Positions 1-9,360 of a DNA stretch of 64,000 nt are shown here, piece after piece. Every line of letters starts with the position of its first letter. Position 1 is the stretch's first letter. Origin of the DNA: Alcanivorax borkumensis SK2 (GTDB taxonomy: Bacteria > Pseudomonadota > Gammaproteobacteria > Pseudomonadales > Alcanivoracaceae); contig NC_008260.1 in NCBI RefSeq assembly GCF_000009365.1, forward strand, positions 1,523,501-1,587,500, given 5' to 3'. Both the position numbers and the translations under genes were made by a program. Below the pieces are notes generated by a model. The model had not been told where the DNA came from, made no database searches, and saw nothing but the letters and a program-made list of their open reading frames with translations.

Positions 1-381
1 ATACACCAGCTCAGTTAGCTGGCCATCATCCAAAAAGGTGGGGGTGCCACCGCCCCAGTGCATCTGGGTAACGGGGCGACGGGAGTCCACGTGCACGGCC
101 TTGCGTTGAATTTCCTGCTTCAGTAAACGTAGGTAGTCTGCCGAGCGCGCCTTGTTGGCAGTAATGATGCGGTTACACGCGCAGTAGTAGCAAACACTGC
201 CACAAAAAGGGATGTGGATGTACAACGACAGTGGCCGCCGCGCCGCATTGCCCTCATCCATAGCTTGCCAGAAGTCCTCCTCAGCAATGCCTGAATGAAA
301 GCTCGGAGCGGGCGGGTAAGAGGTGTAGCGTGGACCGGGCCCGCCATGCTCACGAATCAGTGCTTTGTTCCAGCTAACCAT
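1..381 (-). CDS. hemN: Oxygen-independent coproporphyrinogen III oxidase, N-terminal part (cut by window edge)
   Basis: Radical-SAM enzyme that decarboxylates coproporphyrinogen III to protoporphyrinogen IX without oxygen, in cytoplasmic haem synthesis. The reading frame starts at ATG 381 (MVSWNKALI) and stays open to the window edge, so 127 codons are visible. The radical-SAM cluster motif appears as HIPFCGSVCYYCACN (CxxxCxxC region), followed by HWGGGTPTFL, both typical of HemN. It is the last visible gene of the cbb3 oxidase cluster, in the same order as in Pseudomonas. A perfect FNR/ANR box lies about 67 bases upstream, so it can be transcribed separately under low oxygen. Identity is secure; the rest of the protein is outside the window. 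Confidence 0.95.
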   Translation of the reverse strand, partial: MVSWNKALIREHGGPGPRYTSYPPAPSFHSGIAEEDFWQAMDEGNAARRPLSLYIHIPFCGSVCYYCACNRIITANKARSADYLRLLKQEIQRKAVHVDSRRPVTQMHWGGGTPTFLDDGQLTELVY

Positions 382-447
382 GGGCGGCTCCTGTGCTCAC
401 ATAACCTTGTCTTGGCGGTGATTATCCTCTTGTTGCGGGCGCAGAGT

Positions 448-461
448 TTGATTCAGATCAA
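448..461 (-). promoter_or_regulatory. FNR/ANR box upstream of hemN
   Basis: TTGATTCAGATCAA is a perfect match to the FNR/ANR consensus TTGAT-N4-ATCAA. Its centre is about 74 bases from the hemN start codon. If ANR acts as a class II activator, centred at -41.5, transcription would start near position 413. The site overlaps the stop codon of the TauE-like gene. The match is seen directly; use by ANR is inferred from the family and the gene. Confidence 0.8.
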
Positions 462-1258
462 GGGTGTAAATGATGATCGTGATGATGCTCTGAAGCGCCG
501 GCCTCTGTGCTTGGGCCGGGCATAGAATGACCAGAATGACCGCTATGTCCATGTTGGGCCATGAGCCAGGCCTGCCAGAAAAACACTAACGCGAGACAGA
601 AAGTCAGAGCACTGGCAATCATTGGCCAAGCGCCTTTACGAAATCGCTGTAGCTGGGAGGCAAGAACACCAGTAATAGCAACAGGTACGACGGTAATAAC
701 ACCAAAACAGAGCATCACTAAAGCACCCGCAACAGCCGTTCCCCCCGTGGCTGCAAGTGCCAAGGCCGTGTAGATAAGACCGCAAGGTAAAAAACCCCAT
801 AAGGACCCCAACATGAGTGCTTTTACTGGATGATCTATGGGCATGAGCTTGCGAGTAATGGGCTGCAAGCTGCGCCAAAGGCGCTGGCCTATTTTCTCAA
901 TACGCTGCAGGAACGCCCCTTTTCCAAGCAAATAGGCGCTTAAAAGAAGCATTAGTACACCAGACAAGATAAGCCCCACTGACATAGATGGACCGGGAAG
1001 TTGGCCCAGGAACAGCCCTCCCAGGGCCCCTGCCAATGCACCCAGCACACAGTAAGTTGTCACGCGGCCCAATCCAAACAGCAACTGCCAGCCCCAGAGA
1101 GCTACGCCTTGACGACGGGACTCAGGTATGGAGAAGGTTAGCGCACTACTGATGCCACCACACATACCGATACAATGCACAGATCCGGCACTGGCAATAA
1201 GGGACGCGCTGGCAATAAGGGGAATGAGCGTATCAATGATCATCGCTAGACTCTGCAT
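458..1258 (-). CDS. TauE/SafE-family membrane protein of the cbb3 assembly cluster
   Basis: Predicted inner-membrane protein of 266 residues with about six hydrophobic segments and the motif HCIGMCGG near residue 28. That motif marks the sulfite exporter TauE/SafE / DsbD-like family found next to ccoS in Pseudomonas-type clusters. The C terminus is rich in histidine (HGHSGHSGHS, then EHHHDHHLHP), which suggests metal binding, plausibly copper for the oxidase. The start overlaps the end of ccoS, so the two are translationally linked; ATG 1258 is taken, with ATG 1243 as an alternative. Its exact role is not established, and the family name does not prove sulfite export. Confidence 0.8.
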   Translation of the reverse strand: MQSLAMIIDTLIPLIASASLIASAGSVHCIGMCGGISSALTFSIPESRRQGVALWGWQLLFGLGRVTTYCVLGALAGALGGLFLGQLPGPSMSVGLILSGVLMLLLSAYLLGKGAFLQRIEKIGQRLWRSLQPITRKLMPIDHPVKALMLGSLWGFLPCGLIYTALALAATGGTAVAGALVMLCFGVITVVPVAITGVLASQLQRFRKGAWPMIASALTFCLALVFFWQAWLMAQHGHSGHSGHSMPGPSTEAGASEHHHDHHLHP

Positions 1259-1484
1259 TCAACGTGGTGACAGTGTTGCTGTTCATTTTCGTTTCCTGTT
1301 CCTGTTCTGGTGTTGGTTTCGCTGTTGAATGTGGGTTGCGCTGCTCCCTATCGTCGAATACGACCCTCCAGGCGGCATTGTCCAAGTCATCAAACTGGTC
1401 TTTACGTAGAGCCCAAAAAAGCGCGGCAATGGCTCCGCCAAGAAACAGCAAGGCCAGGGGAATCAATAAGAGGACAATTTCCAT
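1233..1484 (-). CDS. ccoS: cbb3-type oxidase assembly protein CcoS
   Basis: Small single-span membrane protein (83 residues) needed for cofactor insertion into cbb3 oxidase. One hydrophobic helix covers about residues 3-25 and is followed by WALRKDQFDDLD, the conserved CcoS signature. The tail after residue 50 is polar and longer than in minimal homologues. It overlaps the end of ccoI by 22 bases and the start of the TauE-like gene, as expected inside the ccoGHIS operon. Confidence 0.92.
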   Translation of the reverse strand: MEIVLLLIPLALLFLGGAIAALFWALRKDQFDDLDNAAWRVVFDDREQRNPHSTAKPTPEQEQETKMNSNTVTTLNAESSDDH

Positions 1485-3829
1485 CGAGACACCCGCGTGG
1501 CGTTAAAAGTAACCAGGAGCGAACTGGCAGACATGCCCAGTGCGGCCATCCATGGGGGGAGCAATCCACTGACCGCAAACGGAATAGCAAGAATGTTGTA
1601 GAGCAGCGCCCAAGCCAAATTCTGGCGGATGGTGCGTTGGCACAGCCGCGAAAGGTGCGGTAAGGCAGGAATCCCCTTAAGTGAATCATGGAGCAGGAAC
1701 ATGCCCGCTGCTCGCTGAGCCAAGCTGGTAGCATTTCCGGTGGCCACAGACACCGAGGCCACCATCATCGCTTGGGCATCGTTGATGCCATCACCGACCA
1801 TCATCTGTGGAGAAATGCTTTGTAAACTTTCCAGCCATTCAGCTTTCTCCTCTGGCCGCTGCTGCCCGCGCCTTTCTTTTATACCCAGCTGGTCTGCTAC
1901 AGAAGTTACCGCCTTGTTATTGTCGCCACTGGCGAGCCGAGCAGTAATGCCGGCATCGGCAAGAGCCTTAATTACCATCGGTGCTTCTTGGCGAACTGGA
2001 TCTTGCATCCATACGTAAAGTTGTACTTCGTTATCGCAAAGCAGCTGCAGGCAGGTTGTTCCCGGCTTTGCCATGTCCGGAGCGCCGGTAAATCTCCATT
2101 GCTGCTGGTTCAACATCCCGGTAACACCGGTATGGTCCGCGTGGATATCCGTCATACCAGCGATGCGAGCATATTGTTGAAATGGCTTGGCTAGCGGATG
2201 CGGATTATTCCACTCCAGTGCAGCCACTATCGACAGTAAGTCATCAAGCCCGCGGCTCTTGTCGAGGACTTGGCTATCGACAATACGGAACTGTCCAGCT
2301 GTGAGCGTGCCGGTTTTATCAAACAATACGCCTTTTATACTTGCGACTTTTAGTAGTTGCCGTGGTGACGCTACCAAAATGCCCTCGCGCAGTGCTGTCG
2401 CCAATGTGGACGACAGTGTAAGTGGGACAGCCAGCGCCAGCGCACAAGGGCAGGTTACTACCAGTACCGCGAGGGTATGCTCAAAGGCTTGAGCAACGCC
2501 GGAAGACCAGTGCCATAATAAAGTCGATGCGGCCAGCAAAAGAATCCCGCCTGTAAATAAGGGCGCAATCCGCTGCCAATCACGTACCACCTCGACTCGC
2601 TCGTGCTGGGCATGCTCAACCTGCTCGGTGATTTTAGCCACAAGACTTTCTGCCACATTCCCCGAGGCCTCGAGCACAATATTGCCTTCTACCAGCCGGC
2701 TGCCCGCGTGTACGGAATCATTAATGCTGTGATTTACTGGTAACGGTTCACCATTAAGGGCAGATTCATCGAACGCTCCGTGTCCGTCTATCAGCGTGCC
2801 GTCAACGGGGATGATATCGCCCTGAATAAGCTGCAGACGGTCGCCTTGAGCAACCTGCCGAGCGCTAACCCAATGAGGGTTATGATATTCATCAAGGCGC
2901 CGAACGGCTTGGGGCAGGGTGTCGCTAAGGCGTTGATAGGCTTGCTGGATTGTCATTCGCTGGCGCTGCTCAAGCCAGCGGCTGGACAGCAAAAAGAATA
3001 CAAACATGGCTGCAGAGTCGAAATAAACATGCTCGCCCCCCGTGGCCATCATCACCAGGCTTCCTGTCCAGGCCAGCAGTAGTGCCAACGCAATGGGGGC
3101 ATCCATAGTTAATCGTGCTTGCCTAATGCCGCGCAGAGCACCCTGGAAAAAAGGCCAACCAGAATAAAATACAACCGGCGTCGCGACTACAAGGCTGGCG
3201 AGCCTAAAGACCCATTCGTATAGCGCGTCCTTACCGTCGAAAACACCAATATAAAGCGCAGTGGAATACATCATTGCCTGCATGGCTCCCAGGCCGGCCA
3301 AGGCGAGCCGACCCAGTAATTGCTTGTGCGCCCGTTGTTCATCGGCCTTGGTGCGCGGATCGCCGGGCAGAGTGACCCGGTAGCCCAGTGCCTGAACTCG
3401 CCTGGCGGTTTGGCTGGGGTCCGCTTCTCCTTGATAATCAACACTGAGTGTCATGTTAGCGAGATTGACACTCGCGCCGAGAACCCCCGGTTGCTGGCTG
3501 ACTGTTTTTTCAATTAACCAGCTACAGGCGGCACAGGTAAGTCCGCCAAGCTGCAATTTCAGGCGCTGACCTTCAGCGGTGTTGGTAAGGTGTGGTGCGA
3601 CCAGCTCTGGCACATCGAATAAGGCTTCATCTAATGCTTGGCGCTGATCATCTGGTTGCGGCGCAGCATCCTGGCGCATCTGGTAATAATCATCCAGGCC
3701 CAGCCCATAAATGGTCTCAATGGCAGCAGCACAGCCAGGGCAACAAGCGTCGTGATCGCCATCCGGGGTTCTTGCAGGAAAGGCGCCCGCAGGCGCTGGA
3801 TTGCCGCAGTGCCAGCAAGCCGATGTCAT
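1463..3829 (-). CDS. ccoI: Copper-translocating P-type ATPase CcoI/FixI
   Basis: P1B-type ATPase (788 residues) that exports Cu(I) to the periplasm for assembly of cbb3 oxidase. An extra N-terminal cysteine region (CWHC at 5-8, CCPGC at 29-33) precedes a heavy-metal-associated domain with CAAC at residues 99-102. The membrane CPC motif is at 460-462, the phosphorylation site DKTGT starts at 504, and GDGIND occurs near the end. The start codon overlaps the stop of ccoH as ATGA. The N-terminal cysteine-rich part and the neighbours separate it from the general copper exporter further right in the window. Confidence 0.95.
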   Translation of the reverse strand: MTSACWHCGNPAPAGAFPARTPDGDHDACCPGCAAAIETIYGLGLDDYYQMRQDAAPQPDDQRQALDEALFDVPELVAPHLTNTAEGQRLKLQLGGLTCAACSWLIEKTVSQQPGVLGASVNLANMTLSVDYQGEADPSQTARRVQALGYRVTLPGDPRTKADEQRAHKQLLGRLALAGLGAMQAMMYSTALYIGVFDGKDALYEWVFRLASLVVATPVVFYSGWPFFQGALRGIRQARLTMDAPIALALLLAWTGSLVMMATGGEHVYFDSAAMFVFFLLSSRWLEQRQRMTIQQAYQRLSDTLPQAVRRLDEYHNPHWVSARQVAQGDRLQLIQGDIIPVDGTLIDGHGAFDESALNGEPLPVNHSINDSVHAGSRLVEGNIVLEASGNVAESLVAKITEQVEHAQHERVEVVRDWQRIAPLFTGGILLLAASTLLWHWSSGVAQAFEHTLAVLVVTCPCALALAVPLTLSSTLATALREGILVASPRQLLKVASIKGVLFDKTGTLTAGQFRIVDSQVLDKSRGLDDLLSIVAALEWNNPHPLAKPFQQYARIAGMTDIHADHTGVTGMLNQQQWRFTGAPDMAKPGTTCLQLLCDNEVQLYVWMQDPVRQEAPMVIKALADAGITARLASGDNNKAVTSVADQLGIKERRGQQRPEEKAEWLESLQSISPQMMVGDGINDAQAMMVASVSVATGNATSLAQRAAGMFLLHDSLKGIPALPHLSRLCQRTIRQNLAWALLYNILAIPFAVSGLLPPWMAALGMSASSLLVTFNATRVSRWKLSSY

Positions 3830-4344
3830 GGCGCTGCAGTTTTCCCGAGCGTGAGGTTGCCATCCTGTATTATGACTGTCTGGTATAAACGCCAGTGATC
3901 GCCAGGCGCCGTGACAGTAGCTGCGCGGCGTCCCTGATGGGGCAAAGCGCCGTCACCGCGATAAAGAGCTCCCTGCTGGTGATCAAGTTGCAGTGCAACA
4001 TCCAGCTCGGGAAGGGTGGGGTGACGCAGCGAAACATGCAACATTTCTGGCATGGGCATCGCGGTTTCGCTGGTAAGCCTCGCCTGGACGCTGGCACCTA
4101 CTTGCGCCAGCTCAAGACGAACCCCAAGGCGTGCAGCAAGGCGTTCTTGCTCCACAGAACGGTTTATACCTCGTCCTTCCTTATACCACTCGTCGACCAC
4201 TGGCGTATCCGCATTCACAATGGCGATATACAGCAGGGTTAGGCCACCCACCACGGAGGCTGCTGGCAGCAAAATAGCCAACCATAAGTAAGGGTAACGG
4301 TACCAGGGGAGTTCATCGCCCCGGGGCAATGAATCGGGATTCAT
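3826..4344 (-). CDS. ccoH: cbb3 oxidase assembly protein CcoH/FixH
   Basis: Membrane-anchored periplasmic protein (172 residues) that associates with cbb3 subunits during assembly. One transmembrane helix follows the motif ELPWYRYPYLWLAI near residues 10-30. The rest is a periplasmic FixH domain with VVDEWYKEGRGIN, typical of the family. ATG 4344 was chosen over an in-frame start 28 codons upstream because GGAG lies just before it (CTGGAGAAACGCC) and because the longer form would run deep into ccoG. It overlaps ccoG by about 32 bases and ccoI by 4. Confidence 0.9.
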   Translation of the reverse strand: MNPDSLPRGDELPWYRYPYLWLAILLPAASVVGGLTLLYIAIVNADTPVVDEWYKEGRGINRSVEQERLAARLGVRLELAQVGASVQARLTSETAMPMPEMLHVSLRHPTLPELDVALQLDHQQGALYRGDGALPHQGRRAATVTAPGDHWRLYQTVIIQDGNLTLGKTAAP

Positions 4345-5725
4345 GGCGTTTCTCCAGATCGGGATCGTCAAGGGCGGTGACGATAAACCAGATGGGCGAT
4401 GACTCCATTTCAACGATATAAGGGTCATAGCTCACGGTCACCGGCAAAGACAATGTCTTGCTACCTTCAAGGGTAAATTCAGTGCGGTTGTTCATTTTCA
4501 GGCCTTCTGGGCCTTTCATCGTCAAGCGATACCGGTGGGTGCTTTGACTTTTGTTTTGTATTTCCAGCCGATAAATATTCTCTACCTCGCCGCTGCTGGC
4601 GGTTCTGTACAACTGATTGCGATCACGAATTACATCCACTTGCAGCGGTACACGGCCATATAAAGTAGCCATGAAGAGGCTACCCATGATCACCAGGATA
4701 AGACCGTAACCTATTAAGCGGGGCCTCAGGATGTGTGTTTTCAACCCTTCAAGCGCATTTTCAGTGGTATAACGAATCAGCCCGGGCGGTTTGCCGATGT
4801 GCTCCATAACATCGTCGCAGGCATCCACGCAGGCAGCACAGGTAATGCATTCATATTGCAGGCCATCTCGAATGTCGATGCCGGTGGGGCAGACCTGTAC
4901 GCACATGCCACAATCAATGCAGTCGCCTTTTTCATCAACCACACTCTGTTCACGTTTCTTCGCACCTCGGCCACGAGGCTCGCCCCGTTTTTCATCATAG
5001 GAGACAATAAGGGTGTCGCGGTCAAACATGACGCTTTGGAAGCGGGCATAAGGGCACATGTAAAGGCAAACCTGCTCGCGCATAAAGCCTGCATTACCGT
5101 AGGTCGCCACGGTAAAGAAACCAACCCAGAACAATTCCCAGCCGCCCCAACTGAAACTAAAGAGTCGGGTAATCAGGTCCGTGATAGGGGAGAAGTAGCC
5201 TACAAAGGTGATGCCTGTAAGCAGGGCAAGTATCAACCAGAGAACGTGTTTGCTGCCCCGGCGAATAATCTTACTCGTCGTCCAAGGGGCATTGTCCATC
5301 TTGATACGACTATGGCGATCACCCTCGCACCAAAATTCGATCCACTGGAAAAAGCGGGTCCAAGTTGTCTGTGGACAGACATAGCCACAGTAGACGCGGC
5401 CGGCCAAGACTGTCACAAAAAACAGTGCAAATGCAGCCAGAATCAAAATCCAGGAAAGCAACAGGAAGTCTTGCGGCCAGAAGCTAGCACCAAAGATACG
5501 GAACTGACGGCCAGGCAGATCAAATAGCACGGCCTGCTGCCCATTCCAGCGGACCCAGGGCAAAATCAGATATAGGCCCATGGTCGCCAAAATGGTGACA
5601 TCACGGATAAATTGAAATCGCCCAGATACGGACTTGACCTGAATACGCTCACGTTTGCTGTACAGACTTACGCTGCCGCCATCAGTGGCATCAGTGACCT
5701 TGATTCTCTTAGGGTCCGACATCAC
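4313..5725 (-). CDS. ccoG: cbb3 oxidase accessory iron-sulfur protein CcoG/FixG
   Basis: Membrane ferredoxin-like protein (470 residues), proposed to reduce copper for cbb3 biogenesis. Transmembrane helices lie at about 40-60, 90-110, 160-180, 195-215 and 335-355. Cysteine motifs are CGYVCPQT and CMYMCPYA, then two 4Fe-4S clusters, CIDCGMCVQVCPTG and CITCAACVDACD. A C-terminal Ig-like periplasmic domain follows residue 360. It is the first gene of the ccoGHIS unit, 137 bases after ccoP. A 264-codon antisense frame here is a shadow. Confidence 0.95.
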   Translation of the reverse strand: MMSDPKRIKVTDATDGGSVSLYSKRERIQVKSVSGRFQFIRDVTILATMGLYLILPWVRWNGQQAVLFDLPGRQFRIFGASFWPQDFLLLSWILILAAFALFFVTVLAGRVYCGYVCPQTTWTRFFQWIEFWCEGDRHSRIKMDNAPWTTSKIIRRGSKHVLWLILALLTGITFVGYFSPITDLITRLFSFSWGGWELFWVGFFTVATYGNAGFMREQVCLYMCPYARFQSVMFDRDTLIVSYDEKRGEPRGRGAKKREQSVVDEKGDCIDCGMCVQVCPTGIDIRDGLQYECITCAACVDACDDVMEHIGKPPGLIRYTTENALEGLKTHILRPRLIGYGLILVIMGSLFMATLYGRVPLQVDVIRDRNQLYRTASSGEVENIYRLEIQNKSQSTHRYRLTMKGPEGLKMNNRTEFTLEGSKTLSLPVTVSYDPYIVEMESSPIWFIVTALDDPDLEKRHESRFIAPGR

Positions 5726-5802
5726 GACTCTCCGCTAACACCCATTTGCTCCCACCCTGCCATTGTCCATTCGCTGATAATGAGTGGCCGCCAGGGGGAG
5801 GG

Positions 5803-5824
5803 CGCCAACGGCAATCCGCTGGCG
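5803..5824 (-). terminator. Hairpin between ccoP and ccoG
   Basis: An inverted repeat with arms CGCCAACGG and CCGCTGGCG (9 positions, one wobble pair) and a 4-base loop lies in the ccoP-ccoG gap. No T-run follows on the minus strand, so it is more likely a partial attenuator or an mRNA-stabilising hairpin than a full terminator. It may explain different levels of structural and assembly proteins. Confidence 0.4.
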
Positions 5825-5862
5825 GCGTTCTGTTTTCTGCTCCGGTCGAAACCGAGGAGTGG

Positions 5863-6780
5863 TTACTGCACGCTCTCAGTGTTCTGAGAGAGGCTATACA
5901 CATAGGCAGCAATCACATGAATCCGCTCTTCGCTGAGCTGGTTTTCATGGGCTGGCATATTCCCCGAGCGACCGTGACGGATGGTGTATTCGATATCCTC
6001 CAGGCGTGGGCCGTATAACCAGGTCGTGTCAGTCAGGTTTGGTGCGCCCATCATGATGTTGCCTGTGCCATCTTGGCTGTGGCAGGCCGCACACATAGCA
6101 AACTTGGGCTTAGCGCGCTCAATCGCGGCGGCTTTCTGACTATCCTTGGCAAGATCCGGGCGACTAAGGCTCTGTACATACAGTGCCATGTCCCGAACAG
6201 CTTCATCGGTATTGCCTATCGCTGCCGCCATAGGGGGCATCGCGGCCTTTCGTCCTTTAGTGATGCTCGTTACGATTTGATCGGGCTGGCCACCATACAG
6301 CCAGTCGTTATCGGTTAAGTTCGGATAGCCTTTGGCGCCACGGGCATCTGAACCATGACAAATGGCGCAGTTGTTAGCGAATAAACGCCCCCCAACACCA
6401 AGAGCCTCCGGGTATTGCACCAGCTCTTCAATAGGCATTTGGGCATATTGCTGGAACAGCGGCCCAGTACTTTTTTCCATGACAGCCACTTCTTTCTGAT
6501 ACTGATTGTCACTAGTCCAGCCCAGAATGCCGTCGAATTTACCAAAGCCAGGATACAGCACCAGATACACAGCCGAGAAAATCAGTGTGCCAATAAACAG
6601 AAATAACCACCAACGCGGCAGGGGAGCATTGCGTTCCTGAATGCCGTCAAAACTGTGCCCAGTGGTTTCCTTGGCCGCTTCTTCTGCGGAAATCTGATTA
6701 TTCCACAGTAGCAGTGCGGCACAACCCAACAAGTTGGTCACGACAATGGCGATAATGAACCAGCTCCAGAAATCACTCAT
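5863..6780 (-). CDS. ccoP: cbb3 cytochrome c oxidase subunit III, dihaem CcoP
   Basis: Membrane-anchored dihaem c-type cytochrome (305 residues) that passes electrons to the catalytic subunit. Two N-terminal transmembrane helices (about 5-22 and 57-75) are followed by two cytochrome c domains with haem motifs CAICH and CAACH. Methionine-containing segments (AAMPPMAAAIG, GRSGNMPAHENQL) supply axial ligands. The start overlaps the ccoQ stop by 4 bases. Length and order match the usual ccoNOQP operon. Confidence 0.96.
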   Translation of the reverse strand: MSDFWSWFIIAIVVTNLLGCAALLLWNNQISAEEAAKETTGHSFDGIQERNAPLPRWWLFLFIGTLIFSAVYLVLYPGFGKFDGILGWTSDNQYQKEVAVMEKSTGPLFQQYAQMPIEELVQYPEALGVGGRLFANNCAICHGSDARGAKGYPNLTDNDWLYGGQPDQIVTSITKGRKAAMPPMAAAIGNTDEAVRDMALYVQSLSRPDLAKDSQKAAAIERAKPKFAMCAACHSQDGTGNIMMGAPNLTDTTWLYGPRLEDIEYTIRHGRSGNMPAHENQLSEERIHVIAAYVYSLSQNTESVQ

Positions 6781-6944
6781 TGGTCATCCCCCTTGTGCAC
6801 ACTTTTTGTTGCTCTTTCATCCGCATCCAGCGCGATATAACTGAGTTTTTCGTAGTCTTTTTTGCGACTGGGCCGATACACCCATAAAGTCATGGCGATA
6901 AAAGCTAAGAAGAACACCAGAGTAAACAAAGCGTGATAACTCAT
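6777..6944 (-). CDS. ccoQ: cbb3 oxidase small subunit CcoQ
   Basis: Small single-span subunit (55 residues) that stabilises cbb3 oxidase. The protein starts [18 protein letters not shown], one hydrophobic helix, followed by [14 protein letters not shown], typical of CcoQ. ATG 6944 is used because a strong ribosome site (AAGGAGG) precedes it; a longer in-frame extension upstream is an artefact inside ccoO. Start and stop overlap ccoO and ccoP by 4 bases each. Confidence 0.93.
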   Translation of the reverse strand: MSYHALFTLVFFLAFIAMTLWVYRPSRKKDYEKLSYIALDADERATKSVHKGDDQ

Positions 6945-7576
6945 TGCGCTGCCTCCTTGCGTTCCTGGCCCAATGACAGCAGGTAGGCCACCAGTGCATC
7001 TTCTTCTGTGGCATTGCCCCATTCGCCATTAATCTTATTCATCTGCTCAGCAATACCTTCGTCGGTATAGGGAACCCCAAAAGCGTTTTTGAATACTTTT
7101 AACTTACGTTCAGTCAGGCTCCAATCTAACGGAGTCTGTTGCAGCCAGGGGTAGGCTGGCATATTCGATTCCGGCACTACCTGGCGCGGGTCGCGTAGGT
7201 GCTCACGGTGCCACTGCTCAGTGATTGGCCGCAGCCCCACACGGGCCAGATCGGGCCCGGTACGTTTAGAACCCCATAGGAAGGGATGCTCCCACACGTC
7301 TTCACCGGCAACAGAATAGACACCAAAGCGTTCGGTTTCTGCGCGCAATGGCCGCACCATCTGGGTGTGGCACACATGGCAACCTTCACGGATGTAAATA
7401 TCCCGGCCTTCCATTTCTAGGGCGGTGTACGGCTCCAGCGTTTCCAGCGGTTCAGTGGTCGCTTTTTGCCAGAACAGCGGCACGATTTCGGCCAGACCGC
7501 CAAAACTGACCGCGATCAATATCAGCACAATCATGAGGCCGACATTTTTTTCTACTACTTCATGAGCGTTAGACAT
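6941..7576 (-). CDS. ccoO: cbb3 cytochrome c oxidase subunit II, monohaem CcoO
   Basis: Membrane-anchored monohaem cytochrome c (211 residues) of the cbb3 complex. An N-terminal transmembrane helix (about 13-32) is followed by [13 protein letters not shown], the haem c site with the conserved residues after it. [12 protein letters not shown] and the late segment [18 protein letters not shown] are typical of CcoO. ATG 7576 has AAGGAG upstream, so the 26-codon upstream extension is rejected. Confidence 0.96.
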   Translation of the reverse strand: MSNAHEVVEKNVGLMIVLILIAVSFGGLAEIVPLFWQKATTEPLETLEPYTALEMEGRDIYIREGCHVCHTQMVRPLRAETERFGVYSVAGEDVWEHPFLWGSKRTGPDLARVGLRPITEQWHREHLRDPRQVVPESNMPAYPWLQQTPLDWSLTERKLKVFKNAFGVPYTDEGIAEQMNKINGEWGNATEEDALVAYLLSLGQERKEAAQ

Positions 7577-7586
7577 GTCGTTCTCC

Positions 7587-9017
7587 TTAGGCCGCCTGTT
7601 GCACGTTGTCATCACCGTGGCAATCATTCTCTGCACGGATGGTTTTATAGACATTGAGGGCCATCAAGATCATGCCGCTGAGGAAGATAATTCCGCCCAG
7701 CAAACGAATAATGTAGAAAGGATGCCGCTCAACCATTTCCTGAACGAAATTGTAGGTGAGGGTGCCGTCGGTATTCACCGCTCGCCACATTAGCCCCTGC
7801 ATAATGCCGGACACCCACATGGAGGCAATATAGAGAACCGTGCCGATGGTGCTAAGCCAGAAGTGTGTATTGATCCAGGATATGGAATACATCTGCTTTC
7901 GTTCAAAAAGGCGGGGCACCATCACGTAGGTGGCACCAATGGTGATCATGGCAACCCAGCCCAAAGCCCCGGCGTGCACATGGCCAATGGTCCAGTCAGT
8001 GTTATGGCTGAGTGCATTCACGGTCTTGATGGCCATCATCGGGCCTTCGAAGGTACTCATACCGTAGAAAGACAGGGCTACAATCATGAAGCGAATGATT
8101 GGATCGGTGCGCAGCTTATGCCAAGCCCCAGAGAGCGTCATCATCCCGTTAATCATGCCTCCCCAGCTAGGAGCAAGAAGGACGATAGAGAAAACCATAC
8201 CAAGAGACTGCGCCCAGTCGGGCAGGGAGGAATAGTGTAAGTGGTGCGGCCCTGCCCACATGTAGACCGCGATAAGAGCCCAGAAATGCACAATAGAAAG
8301 GCGATAGGAGTAAACCGGACGTTGAGCCTGAACTGGGATGTAGTAGTACATCATGCCAAGGAAGCCGGCGGTCAAGAAAAACCCTACGGCGTTATGACCG
8401 TACCACCACTGCACCATAGCATCGATAGAACCACTGTAGGCTGAGTAGGACTTCATTAGAGAAACCGGCACCGCAAGATTATTGACCACATGCAGTAACG
8501 CGATGGCAATAATAAAGGCACCGTAGAACCAATTAGCCACATAAATATGCGAGGTGCGGCGCTTGGCAATAGTGGTAAAGAAGACGGTTGCGTAAGCGAG
8601 CCATACCAAGGTGATCAATATGTCGATGGGCCATTCAAGCTCGGCATACTCCTTGGTGGAAGTGAAGCCCATGGGCAGCGTTATGGCAGCAGCAACGATT
8701 ACCACCTGCCAGCCCCAAAAACTGAAGGCTGCCAGCTTCGGGAACGCTAATACCGCATTACAGGTGCGCTGAACGACATAATAAGATGTGCCCATTAGCG
8801 CCGAGCCGCCAAAGGCAAAAATTACCGCATTGGTATGCAGAGGCCGAAGGCGGCCAAAGCTTAGCCAGGGGATATTGAAGTTCAGGGCCGGCCACGCCAG
8901 TTGAGCAGCGATGAACACACCCACTGCCATGCCAACAATCCCCCAAACCACCGACATAACTGTGAATTGCCGAATAACTTTGTAGTTGTAATTCGGCGAT
9001 GCGACAGCATTTTCCAT
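7587..9017 (-). CDS. ccoN: cbb3 cytochrome c oxidase catalytic subunit I, CcoN
   Basis: Catalytic haem-copper subunit (476 residues) that reduces oxygen to water and pumps protons. About twelve transmembrane helices are visible. Conserved segments include [17 protein letters not shown] with an early haem ligand histidine, [16 protein letters not shown] carrying the copper-ligand region, and [15 protein letters not shown] near the C-terminal haem ligands. ATG 9017 follows GAAGGAAAC. It is the first gene of the operon, with an FNR/ANR-type box 60 bases upstream. Confidence 0.97.
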   Translation of the reverse strand: MENAVASPNYNYKVIRQFTVMSVVWGIVGMAVGVFIAAQLAWPALNFNIPWLSFGRLRPLHTNAVIFAFGGSALMGTSYYVVQRTCNAVLAFPKLAAFSFWGWQVVIVAAAITLPMGFTSTKEYAELEWPIDILITLVWLAYATVFFTTIAKRRTSHIYVANWFYGAFIIAIALLHVVNNLAVPVSLMKSYSAYSGSIDAMVQWWYGHNAVGFFLTAGFLGMMYYYIPVQAQRPVYSYRLSIVHFWALIAVYMWAGPHHLHYSSLPDWAQSLGMVFSIVLLAPSWGGMINGMMTLSGAWHKLRTDPIIRFMIVALSFYGMSTFEGPMMAIKTVNALSHNTDWTIGHVHAGALGWVAMITIGATYVMVPRLFERKQMYSISWINTHFWLSTIGTVLYIASMWVSGIMQGLMWRAVNTDGTLTYNFVQEMVERHPFYIIRLLGGIIFLSGMILMALNVYKTIRAENDCHGDDNVQQAA

Positions 9018-9076
9018 GTGTGTTTCCTTCCGGTTTTTGTGCGAACTGACTGTAACAGGCACAAACGCGGTGCTTT

Positions 9077-9090
9077 TTGATGCAAGTCAA
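9077..9090 (-). promoter_or_regulatory. FNR/ANR-type box upstream of ccoN
   Basis: On the minus strand the site reads TTGACTTGCATCAA, one mismatch from TTGAT-N4-ATCAA. Its centre is about 67 bases from the ccoN start, which would put a class II start site near 9042 and leave a leader of about 25 bases. Such sites control the low-oxygen cbb3 operon in Pseudomonas. The match is seen; ANR binding is inferred. Confidence 0.75.
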
Positions 9091-9135
9091 ACCACGCGGC
9101 AACGCCCCATGTTTTGGCCTACACCCCTGGCCCTA

Positions 9136-9173
9136 CCATATCAATGCGGTCTATTGCCGCACTTTTGATATGG
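9136..9173. repeat. Long interrupted inverted repeat in the ccoN upstream region
   Basis: Arms CCATATCAATGCGG and CCGCACTTTTGATATGG pair over 14 bases (9 + 5, with a 3-base bulge) around the loop TCTATTG. The rest of the 343-base gap 9018-9360 holds the ANR box and no gene I can support. The structure could be a bidirectional terminator-like hairpin between the oxidoreductase gene and the ccoN promoter, or an operator; no T-run supports termination. Confidence 0.55.
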
Positions 9174-9360
9174 GAATAACACCATGCTATTTTGTACTAA
9201 GCACAATAGCGATAGCGAGTTGGCATTTTTAGGGAGGACATTTTGCCTCACCCCCTCATGCCTCATTGTAATCCCCCCGAAAATTAGTTGATGACGATCC
9301 ATGGTGAGCACCCGCTCCATACCGCCCACATTTACCTCTCCGGCAAACGACCCTGGACAA

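Noticed and set aside
1463..3829. Calling this P-type ATPase a general copper exporter CopA
   Set aside because: Its N-terminal cysteine region and position between ccoH and ccoS identify it as CcoI/FixI.
4733..5527. 264-codon plus-strand frame opposite ccoG
   Set aside because: It is the antisense of a well-conserved iron-sulfur protein, has no ribosome site and no recognisable domain.
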